DNA of 64,000 nt. It comes from Streptomyces sp. H39-S7. GTDB lineage: Bacteria; Actinomycetota; Actinomycetes; Streptomycetales; Streptomycetaceae. Positions 29,100-36,771 of this stretch are shown in pieces. The notes under the pieces are model-generated. The model had not been told where the DNA came from, did not search any database, and saw only the letters and a program-made list of their open reading frames with translations. The position numbers and the translations under genes are program-made. The stretch covers positions 24,754-88,753 of the forward strand of contig NZ_JAPVLU010000032.1 in the NCBI RefSeq assembly GCF_027158205.1, in the 5' to 3' direction. The first letter of the stretch is position 1; every line of letters starts with the position of its first letter.

Positions 29100-30410
29100 G
29101 TGTCGGCTCTTGACACCTTTCGCCACAAACGGCTGCTGTTGGTTTCAACCAATTACGCGCCAGAACACACCGGTATCGGGCCGTACGCCACGCAGATCGC
29201 CGAACACTGGGCTGCGGGTGGGGCTGAGGTGGCGGTGCTCGCCGGCATGCCGCATTACCCCGCCTGGGAGACCGACCCCGCGTACCGGGGGGTCTGGCGC
29301 ACCGAGGAGGAGCGCGGCGGGGTGACGGTGCACCGCAGGCGGCACACCGTGCCGCCTCGGCAGACCGCCGTGCGCCGCGCGCTGTTCGAGGCGTCGGTGC
29401 TCGCCCACGGCCTGCTCGCGCCACCGCGCGTCCGGCCCGACGTGGTCGTCGCGCAGTTGCCCAGCCTGGCCGGCGGCGTCCTCGGGGCGCGGATCGCCCG
29501 GCGGTACGGTGTCCCTTATATCCCCATCGTGCAGGACCTGATGGGTGCCGCCGCCAAGCAGAGCGGCATCAGCGGCGGGGACCGGGCTGCGGCCGCCGCG
29601 AGCGCCGTCGAGGCGTACGTGCTCAAGCGCGCGACGCTGGTCGGCGTCATCCACGAGAGCTTCACGGACAAGGTCGCCGCGCTCGGCGTACCCCAGGAGC
29701 GGATCCGCGTGGTCCCGAACTGGTCGCACGTCGCGCGCCCCGCACGGCCGCGCTCCGAGATGCGCGCCCGGCTGGGCTGGCGGGAGGGCCAGACCGTCGT
29801 CCTGCACTCCGGCAACATGGGGCTCAAGCAGGGCCTGGAGGTGCTGGTCGAGACGGCCAGGCTGGACCCGGCCGTCCGCGTCGTCCTCATGGGGGACGGA
29901 AACCAGCGCGAGCACTTGCGCGCGCTGGCCGGCGGGATACCCAACCTGGAGTTCATGCAGCCGGTCGACGACACGGACTTCCCCGACGTCCTCGCCGCCG
30001 CCGACGTCCTCGCCGTCACCCAGCGGGCGTCCGTCCTCGACATGAGCATCCCCTCCAAGCTCACCTCGTACTTCGCCACCGGGCGGCCGGTCGTCGCCTC
30101 GGTGGCCTGCGAGGGCGGCACGGCCGAGGAGGTGCTGCGCTCCGGCGCGGGCGTCCTGGTGACGCCCGAGGACCCGCACGCGCTGCTGAAGGCGATCCTG
30201 GCACTCGCCGAGGACCCGGAAGCGGCGGACGAGCTGGGGTCCCACGGACCGCGCTACGCCGACGCGCACCTCAGCCGCACCGCGGGCCTGGCCCGGATCG
30301 ACGCCCTCGTCGCCGAGGTACTCGACACAGCCCCGCCGGCCCCGTCGGCACCACCAGTAGCATTCGCCGAACCGGCGCCGGCCGCGGAGCCCGCGCATTC
30401 GGACACCTGA
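29100..30410 (+). CDS. GT4-family glycosyltransferase (WcaI-like)
   Basis: The 436-residue GT-B enzyme has an N-terminal acceptor domain (STNYAPEHTGIGPYATQIAEHW) and a C-terminal nucleotide-sugar domain with LHSGNMGLKQGLEVLVE, VLMGDGNQREHLR and a serine-rich E-x7-E-like region near 320. This resembles WcaI-type colanic acid transferases. A proline/alanine-rich tail of about 30 residues is low complexity. Start GTG 29100 has GGAAGGGGG upstream. It is the first gene of the plus-strand polysaccharide run. Confidence 0.88.
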   Translation: MSALDTFRHKRLLLVSTNYAPEHTGIGPYATQIAEHWAAGGAEVAVLAGMPHYPAWETDPAYRGVWRTEEERGGVTVHRRRHTVPPRQTAVRRALFEASVLAHGLLAPPRVRPDVVVAQLPSLAGGVLGARIARRYGVPYIPIVQDLMGAAAKQSGISGGDRAAAAASAVEAYVLKRATLVGVIHESFTDKVAALGVPQERIRVVPNWSHVARPARPRSEMRARLGWREGQTVVLHSGNMGLKQGLEVLVETARLDPAVRVVLMGDGNQREHLRALAGGIPNLEFMQPVDDTDFPDVLAAADVLAVTQRASVLDMSIPSKLTSYFATGRPVVASVACEGGTAEEVLRSGAGVLVTPEDPHALLKAILALAEDPEAADELGSHGPRYADAHLSRTAGLARIDALVAEVLDTAPPAPSAPPVAFAEPAPAAEPAHSDT

Positions 30411-30476
30411 TCTGATGACGAACGCGCATAATGAGCGAGCGCATGGGGAGCGCGCGCCTGAGGGGGTTTCACGCAC

Positions 30477-32150
30477 GTGATCGAGCAGCATGACGAACCG
30501 GACCTGTTGCGTGACCAGTTCCGCCAGCTGATCCGCTACCGGGCACTGATCGTGGCCGGTGTGCTGATCGGGCTGCTCGGCGGCGCCGCACTGGCGCTGT
30601 CGGGAGCGGACAAGTACGTCGCGACGAGTGAGATAACCGTCCGGGCCGCGTCCGTGAACCCGTTCGCCACCGGGGCCACCCCTGACAAGGTCCTGAACAT
30701 GGGCTCGGAGCGCCAGACCGCCGCCAGCGGCGTCGTCGCGGAGCGCGCGGCCAAGGCGCTGGGACAGCCGGAGGCGGCCACCGAACTCCTCGCCAACCTG
30801 CAGGTGACCAACCCCCCGCAGACCACGGCACTGGACTTCGCCTACACCGGCCGCAGCCCGCGGGAAGCGGCGGCGCGGGCCAACGCCCTGACCCAGGCGT
30901 ACCTGGACAACCGGCAGGCGCAGACCGTGTCCAGCATCGACAACATGGTCAACGGATACAAGACCCAGCTGGACCCGCTGGTGAAGCAGTCCGAGGCGCT
31001 GCGCAAGCAGATCGACAAGCAGAAGGACCCGTCGAGCGTCGCGACCAACACCAACGCGCAGACCAACCTGCTGAGCCGGATCTCCGAGCTCAACGGCAAG
31101 ATCAGCGAGCTGAAGGCCCTCGACACGACCTCCGGCAACGTGATCCGCACGGCCGTCCCGCCGACCTCGCCCGCCGGGCTCGGCCTGCCGCTGGCCCTCG
31201 GCCTCGGCCTGGCCGTCGGGATCGCCATCGGCCTGCTCGCCGCCTGGGTGCGGCTGGTCTTCGACCCGGCGGCGCGCTCCGACAGCGACGTGGCGCGCGC
31301 CCTGCGCGCCCCCGTCCTGGGGACGCTGCCGCGGGTCCGCGACGGCCGCGAGCCGGCTCCGCTGCTCGCCCTGGGCAACACCGAGAGCCGGACCGCCGAG
31401 GCGTACCGCTCGGTGGCCTTCCGGCTCGCCTACGACCAGCGGTTCGCCGACCGCAGGCGGCTGCTGGTGGTCGCGCCGCGCGGCTCCAGCGAGACCGCCA
31501 CCGCCGTCTCGGTCAACCTGGCCGCCTCCTTCGCCGAGACCGGCATGGAGGTCCTGCTCATCGAGGCGGACCTGCGCACCCCGACGCTGGCCGAGCGGCT
31601 GCGCTCCGGCGACGGCACCCGTCCCGCCTGGGCCCGTACGCCCGCGGTGGGCGACGGCGGCTGGCCGGCCGGACACCAGATCACCGTCGACGCCGGGGAG
31701 TCGGGCTCCTTCGACCTGGTCCCGGGCCGCCGGGTCCGCAACGTCGCCCGCGCCCTGACCTCGGTACCGGCGACGCGGCTCATCTCCGAGGCCGACGCCC
31801 CGAAGTCCGCGGTCATCGTCCACGCGCCCGCGGTGCTGGCCTACGCCGACGCCCTGGCGCTCGTCGACCGGGTGGACGGCGTCCTGGTGGTCTGCGACCC
31901 CCGCGAGGTGCACCGGGCCGACCTGGAACGGGTCCGCGAACTCATCAGCGGCGCCGGCGGCACCGTGCTCGGCGCGGTACTGCACTCGTCGGGCAGTACC
32001 GGGTTCACCCTGCCGTGGCGCCGCTCCGCGGAGCCCGCGGCCGTCCGCCCCGAGCCCGCCGAGGACGCCGACGGAACGCAGCCGTCCGCCACGGCGGCCG
32101 ACCTGCTGGAGGCCGTCCTTCCCGAGCCCGAACGGTCGCCCGTCTCATGA
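30477..32150 (+). CDS. Wzz/BY-kinase-like chain-length protein with degenerate Walker A
   Basis: The 557-residue protein has a Wzz-type N-terminus with TM1 near residues 25-43, an extracellular coiled region (100-215), TM2 near 230-260 after a P-x-x-P segment, and a C-terminal P-loop-like domain. There the Walker A position reads APRGSSETATAVSVNLA, without GK(S/T), while the A' strand VLLIEADLRTP is retained. No tyrosine cluster is present at the C-terminus. It should set polymer chain length but probably not act as an autokinase. Start GTG 30477. The flippase gene follows closely. Confidence 0.85.
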   Translation: MIEQHDEPDLLRDQFRQLIRYRALIVAGVLIGLLGGAALALSGADKYVATSEITVRAASVNPFATGATPDKVLNMGSERQTAASGVVAERAAKALGQPEAATELLANLQVTNPPQTTALDFAYTGRSPREAAARANALTQAYLDNRQAQTVSSIDNMVNGYKTQLDPLVKQSEALRKQIDKQKDPSSVATNTNAQTNLLSRISELNGKISELKALDTTSGNVIRTAVPPTSPAGLGLPLALGLGLAVGIAIGLLAAWVRLVFDPAARSDSDVARALRAPVLGTLPRVRDGREPAPLLALGNTESRTAEAYRSVAFRLAYDQRFADRRRLLVVAPRGSSETATAVSVNLAASFAETGMEVLLIEADLRTPTLAERLRSGDGTRPAWARTPAVGDGGWPAGHQITVDAGESGSFDLVPGRRVRNVARALTSVPATRLISEADAPKSAVIVHAPAVLAYADALALVDRVDGVLVVCDPREVHRADLERVRELISGAGGTVLGAVLHSSGSTGFTLPWRRSAEPAAVRPEPAEDADGTQPSATAADLLEAVLPEPERSPVS

Positions 32151-32183
32151 GCACCGCCCCAGCGGCACCGGGGGCGTGAGCAG

Positions 32184-33485
32184 GTGCGAGTCCCGGGGGC
32201 GAAAGCCGCCATAGCCTGCTCCGTCGCCGATCAGGGCGTCTCGGCGCTCACCAACATCCTCGTGCTGGTGGTCGCCGCGCGGCTCTCCAGCGCCGCCGGA
32301 TTCGCCGTCTTCTCCATGGTCTACATGGTCTTCACCATCCTGCTCGGCATCGGCGTCAGCTACGTCGGGCAGGCCCTGGTGCTGGTGCGCGGCGACGACC
32401 GGGTGATCCGGACCGCCTGCCGGTCCGCGGCGGTCTTCACCGTCGTCGCGTCCACCGTCATCGGGTTCACCGCCGCGGCCGTACTGGCCTTCGTGCCCGG
32501 CGAGACCGCCGCCGCGCTCGCCGTGCTCGGGCTGATCCTGCCCATCGCCCTCACTCAGGACGGCATCCGGTACTGCTTCTCGGCGCTGCGGCTGCCGCAC
32601 TACGCACTCACCGCCGACCTGGTCCGGCTCGCCGTCGCGCTGCCGGCGCTGGCCGTGCAGCCGCACGGCGCGGGCCCCGCCCGGCTGGTGGCCGTCTGGG
32701 GCCTGTCGGCGCTGCCCGCGCTGCTCGTCGCCATCGCCCTGCTCGCCCCGCTGCTGCGCGGCCTCCCGGCGGACGTGCGGAAGTACGTGCGCCGCGGCCA
32801 CCTCGGGCAGCGCTTCGTCGTCGAGTTCGGTGTCGGCAACGGATCCAGCCAGCTGGCGATCCTCGGCCTCGGGCTGTTCGCGACCCCGCTGGCGGTCGGC
32901 GCGCTGCGCGGCGCCACCACCCTCTTCGGACCGCTGAACGTGCTGTTCAACGCGTCCTCGGCCTTCGGGCCGCCGCTGCTGAACAGGAAGCAGAGCGTAC
33001 GCGGCCAGGTCCGCGCCACCGCGGTGCTCGCCGCCGTACTGGCCACCGTCGCCGCGAGCTGGGCCACCGTGCTCTATCTGCTGCCCGACCGGATCGGCAG
33101 GCAACTCCTCGGGGACACCTGGCCGAACGCCGCCCATCTGCTGCCGGCCAGCGGCAGCCAGTACACCGCGATGGCGGTCGGCACCTGCGGGCTGCTGACC
33201 CTGCGGGTGCTGCGCCCGCGCACCACGCTCCCGATCCAGGTGGTCTTCTCCCTGGCGGCGGTGGTGTTCATGCTCACCGGCTACGCGCTGGGCGGTGTCC
33301 TGGGCGCGGCCTGGGGCCTGGGCCTCGGCTCCGTCGCGAAGGCGGTCGCCACCTGGCTGCGGATCGGCTCCGTCAGCGCATCGGCGGCGTCAGCGCAGCA
33401 GCTTGCGGGGGTCGCTGCGGAAGGACACGACCATGGCCAGGCACAGCACGGCGATCCCGATCCGGCCGGAGGCCTGGAGAAGTGA
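32184..33485 (+). CDS. Wzx-like polysaccharide flippase (MVF/PST family)
   Basis: The product has up to 433 residues with about 10-12 hydrophobic helices and an N-terminal ADQGVSALTNILVLVVAARL segment typical of oligosaccharide flippases. It would move undecaprenyl-linked repeat units across the membrane. Start GTG 32184 is the best-supported option. The last 32 codons run 96 nt into the antisense 3' end of the polymerase gene and encode a hydrophilic tail (GHDHGQAQHGDPDP) that looks unselected, so a recent loss of an earlier stop is possible. Confidence 0.82.
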   Translation: MRVPGAKAAIACSVADQGVSALTNILVLVVAARLSSAAGFAVFSMVYMVFTILLGIGVSYVGQALVLVRGDDRVIRTACRSAAVFTVVASTVIGFTAAAVLAFVPGETAAALAVLGLILPIALTQDGIRYCFSALRLPHYALTADLVRLAVALPALAVQPHGAGPARLVAVWGLSALPALLVAIALLAPLLRGLPADVRKYVRRGHLGQRFVVEFGVGNGSSQLAILGLGLFATPLAVGALRGATTLFGPLNVLFNASSAFGPPLLNRKQSVRGQVRATAVLAAVLATVAASWATVLYLLPDRIGRQLLGDTWPNAAHLLPASGSQYTAMAVGTCGLLTLRVLRPRTTLPIQVVFSLAAVVFMLTGYALGGVLGAAWGLGLGSVAKAVATWLRIGSVSASAASAQQLAGVAAEGHDHGQAQHGDPDPAGGLEK

Positions 33486-34874
33486 ACCGCGCAGCAGGAT
33501 GAAGGAGTAGCCGGCGATCAGCGGCACGATGATGGCCGTCATGTCGCCCGGCCGCCCGCCGTCCGCGGTGCGCAGCGCGTACCGCCGGTCGCCGCGCGCG
33601 GCCAGGTAGCCGACTCCCAGGAAGCCGACGGTCATGCCGAGCGGTCCGAAATCCAGCCACAGCTCCGACCACAGCGGTGAGGAGAGGTTGGTGTTCTTGT
33701 TGCCCATCCACTGGCCGAGCATGATGCCGGTGTCCAGCGCCTTGTCGGGCCAGGCGGAGCGGGGCACGTAGAAGAAGACCGCGCCGGCGAGCTGGTGCCC
33801 GTAGGTGTGGCCCGCGCCGGATTCGACCTCAGTGATCGCGTTGGCGAACATCACCGTCTGGTCGTAGTCCTTGCGCGCCAGCGGTTCGAGGACCGAGTTG
33901 GTCTCCATGGGCTTGTAGTCGGCCGCGTCGTAGCGGAACCGGTCCATGAAGGGGAAGACGAGCAGGGCCGCGACGACGCCCAGCGCCAGCGCCGAGCGGT
34001 ACATCACCGGGCTGCGCGGGAACGCCGTGAACAGGATCGAGAACAGCACGGTCAGGAACCAGAACCGGGCGTTGGAGATCGGGTTGTTGACGACGATGTT
34101 CAGCCCGGCGGTGGCGATCCACAGCAGGATCGGCAGTGGCCGGCGGCGCGCGATGCGCGAGGTCACCAGCCAGCGGGTGAGGAAGAGCAGGGCCAGCAGC
34201 GCGGGCACCGTCCCGAAGCCGCGCAGCGTGGCGGAGCCGGCGTGCGAACCGGCGGTGGCCACCCCGGTCTCCGCGAGGGTGTCGCTGATCTCCTGGCGGC
34301 TGCTGAAGAGCACCGCGGGCCCGCCGAGCTTCATGACGTAGTAGCCGCTGGCCACGAACGCCAGCGCCACCAGCAGATACAGCCGGCGCGGGCTCACCGA
34401 GGCCGCCGGGCGCTCCTTGCGCCCGGTGCGCACCGGGCGGTGCCGGGCCAGCAGGACGCCGACGTCGAACGCCACACAGCCCACGAGGGTCAGTGCCAGG
34501 GCCGCCGACAGGTCGCTGCGCGGCCCGACCAGCGGGGTCGGGACGCGGCCCAGGACGAGCTGGGCGAGCGAGGCGACGCCCATCGCCGAGTAGACGAAGA
34601 GCCAGAACGAGCCCTGGATGAGCCGGCGGCGGCGGGTGGTGAGGATCATCGACGACAGCCGGGCCCCGGCGTAGCAGGTCAGCGCGATCTGCAGCCAGTA
34701 CGCCTCGTCGTGGACGCCGGCGCCCGGCTGGAGGGCGACGGTGGCCGGCAGGAAGACGACCAGGCCGAGTACCAGCGGCACGGCCAGCGCGCGGGACAGC
34801 ACGGCGCGCGGGGACACCGCGGGCACCTCGGGCCGCCCCGTGCGCGCTTCGGCCATCCGTACGTCAACCGCCAT
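33390..34874 (-). CDS. Wzy-like O-antigen/exopolysaccharide polymerase
   Basis: The 494-residue integral membrane protein has about 10-12 predicted helices and a long hydrophilic loop (about residues 330-400: KPMETNSVLEPLARKDYDQ, then MGNKNTNLSSPLWSELWLDFGPLG). The W-x-E-x-x-x-D-F-G segment is seen in OAntigen polymerase families. It should polymerise lipid-linked repeat units on the outer face. Its 3' end overlaps the convergent flippase. The glycosyltransferase at 34905-36065 is the gene immediately upstream on the same strand. Confidence 0.8.
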   Translation of the reverse strand: MAVDVRMAEARTGRPEVPAVSPRAVLSRALAVPLVLGLVVFLPATVALQPGAGVHDEAYWLQIALTCYAGARLSSMILTTRRRRLIQGSFWLFVYSAMGVASLAQLVLGRVPTPLVGPRSDLSAALALTLVGCVAFDVGVLLARHRPVRTGRKERPAASVSPRRLYLLVALAFVASGYYVMKLGGPAVLFSSRQEISDTLAETGVATAGSHAGSATLRGFGTVPALLALLFLTRWLVTSRIARRRPLPILLWIATAGLNIVVNNPISNARFWFLTVLFSILFTAFPRSPVMYRSALALGVVAALLVFPFMDRFRYDAADYKPMETNSVLEPLARKDYDQTVMFANAITEVESGAGHTYGHQLAGAVFFYVPRSAWPDKALDTGIMLGQWMGNKNTNLSSPLWSELWLDFGPLGMTVGFLGVGYLAARGDRRYALRTADGGRPGDMTAIIVPLIAGYSFILLRGSLLQASGRIGIAVLCLAMVVSFRSDPRKLLR

Positions 34875-34904
34875 GGCTGCTGTCCCCCATTCCCCGCGAC
34901 CCCG

Positions 34905-36065
34905 TCAGCGTCGCACGTCCGCGTACACCTTTTGCAGGCGGTCCACGATCGCGTCGATGGTGAAGGAGTCATGAATCAGCCGCCGGGCCGCGACGGAGGC
35001 CGCCGCGTGCACCGCCGGGTCGAGCAGTTCCAGGATCGCACCGGCGATCCGGGCGCCGTTCTCGGGGCCGGTCTCCTCGCGGCTGTCGACGAGCCGGCCT
35101 GCGTCCGCCGCCTCGATGTCGGGGGCCAGCCCGCAGGTCCTGGTGACGACCACGGGGGTGCCCACGGACATCGCCTCGGCCGCGGACAGCGAGAAGGACT
35201 CCTGGATGGACGGGATGACGTAGACGTCCGCCCGCCGCAGGTGCTCGTACACCGCGGTCCTGTCGAGGGCGCCGGCGTACTCCACCGACCCCTCGACCCC
35301 CAGCGCGCGGGCGCGGGCCAGGGTCGCGTCGAGGCCGCCGGTGTCGGGTCCCGCGAGCACGAAGCGCGCCTCCGGGAACTTCGCGAGCACACCGGGGACG
35401 GCCTCGATGAAGTCCTCGGGCCGCTTGGCGGGGTGCACCCGCGCCAGGTACAGCACCGTGGGCGGCCCACCGTGCGAGGAGGCCCGCAGTTCCGGCAGGT
35501 ACTCGGCCTGCGGCTCGACGCCGTTGGGGAGCCGTACGGTGTTGGTCAGTTCGACCGGTTCCACCACGGCGTTGACGTTGCGGCGCTCGGTCTCGGTGAG
35601 GCACAGCACCGCCTGGGCCCGCCGCAGCACCCGCCGTACGCCGAACGCGTCGGAGATCTTGGCGGGGAGCCGTTCGGTGGGGTCGATCATCCCGTGCGTC
35701 TGCAGGACCAGCGGCCGGCCGCACTGCAGCGCGGCGAGCGCGATCGGCAGGGTGACGAGGTCCCGCATGAGGTGGACGTGCACGACGTCCGCCGACTTCA
35801 CCAGCCTGCGGGCCCCCGCGAGCAGCGACGGGGAGGTGATCCCCGCGACGCCGAACCGCCGGATCAGGTGCCGGGCCTGGAACAGATGGGCCGGCACCCC
35901 TTCGACCTCGTCCGGCAGGGGCCCCTCGAACTCGTCGCCGAGGGTGACGAGCCGGGCGTCCATCCCGCGCTCGCGCAGCCCGCGCGAGAGGCTGAGCGCC
36001 ACCCGCGTCGGGCCGCCGAAGGCGTGGCTGGGGGTGTGGAGGGTGACGACGTGCAGGACGCGCAT
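34905..36065 (-). CDS. GT4-family glycosyltransferase
   Basis: The 386-residue GT-B protein has TPSHAFGGPTRVALSLSRGL at the N-terminus (glycine-rich acceptor loop), LYLARVHPAKRPEDFIEA at the start of the second domain and ESFSLSAAEAMSVGTPVVVT, the E-x7-E donor-binding motif. It should transfer a sugar to a lipid-linked intermediate on the cytosolic face. Start ATG 36065 is 7 nt after the upstream lipoprotein stop, so the minus-strand genes from the LamG protein to the polymerase likely form one unit. Confidence 0.88.
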   Translation of the reverse strand: MRVLHVVTLHTPSHAFGGPTRVALSLSRGLRERGMDARLVTLGDEFEGPLPDEVEGVPAHLFQARHLIRRFGVAGITSPSLLAGARRLVKSADVVHVHLMRDLVTLPIALAALQCGRPLVLQTHGMIDPTERLPAKISDAFGVRRVLRRAQAVLCLTETERRNVNAVVEPVELTNTVRLPNGVEPQAEYLPELRASSHGGPPTVLYLARVHPAKRPEDFIEAVPGVLAKFPEARFVLAGPDTGGLDATLARARALGVEGSVEYAGALDRTAVYEHLRRADVYVIPSIQESFSLSAAEAMSVGTPVVVTRTCGLAPDIEAADAGRLVDSREETGPENGARIAGAILELLDPAVHAAASVAARRLIHDSFTIDAIVDRLQKVYADVRR

Positions 36066-36072
36066 GCGCCGC

Positions 36073-36771
36073 TCACTTCCCCTTCGAGAAGAGCCACACG
36101 GAGCAGCCCGTGCTGGAGAACTTGCGCGCGCCCGCCGGGACGGTGACCTGGGTCTTGCTGCCGGTGACGTCCTTGCCGCCCGCGCCGGTCAGCGTCCAGG
36201 AGCAGGTCTTGGTCGGGGTCGGCGCGTGATAGGTCCCGGCGGTGATGACGCTGCCGGCCTTCGGCTTGCTCCCGACGGTGAAGGTGCCGTCGACGAAGCC
36301 GTGCTCCGCCGCCGCGAGGACCGGCTTCTGATCGGGGCAGAGCGCGGGGACGGCATCGTGCGCGCCCGTGATCTGGCCGAGCAGGATGCCGCTCGCCGCC
36401 GCGTCGGGGTCCCGCTTGGCGATGAACTTGATCTTGTCGCAGGACTCCTGGCCGACTTCGAGCACGGCCGCGGGATCCGATCCCTTGGGCACCCGGCCGG
36501 TCAGGTACTGCTTCTGCTGCTTGGTGAACGAACCCGTCTTCGGCTTCAGCTCCGCCGCCGGGACGGTCGGCCCCGGAGTCGTCGGGGCGGCCGTGGCGGT
36601 GGGGTTCTGGTCGAGGCCCCCGGAGGCGGGGGCCGAGGCGGTCGGACCGGTCCCCGCGGGCGGGGCGGCCTTGGTGTCGTCATGGCCGCTGCTGGAGCAG
36701 CCGGTCAGGAGCACCACCGCCACCGCCGTCGTGATGACGGCGGCGGCGGTGGCCCGGAGCGGGTGGATCAT
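36073..36771 (-). CDS. Secreted lipoprotein of the polysaccharide locus
   Basis: The 232-residue protein has a lipoprotein signal (VVLLTGC, Cys near residue 25), then a Thr/Pro/Ala-rich linker of about 45 residues and a globular domain with four cysteines (ESCDKIKF, ALCPDQ, KTCSWTL, STGCSVW) that may form two disulfides. I recognise no named family. ATG 36771 overlaps the stop of the LamG gene (ATGA), which indicates tight coupling to that secreted protein. Confidence 0.75.
   Translation of the reverse strand: MIHPLRATAAAVITTAVAVVLLTGCSSSGHDDTKAAPPAGTGPTASAPASGGLDQNPTATAAPTTPGPTVPAAELKPKTGSFTKQQKQYLTGRVPKGSDPAAVLEVGQESCDKIKFIAKRDPDAAASGILLGQITGAHDAVPALCPDQKPVLAAAEHGFVDGTFTVGSKPKAGSVITAGTYHAPTPTKTCSWTLTGAGGKDVTGSKTQVTVPAGARKFSSTGCSVWLFSKGK

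Noticed and set aside
29145..31985. Minus-strand open frame of 946 codons across the GT and Wzz-like genes
   Set aside because: Both plus-strand genes have convincing domains, starts and ribosome binding sites; the antisense frame spans two genes and shows no motif.
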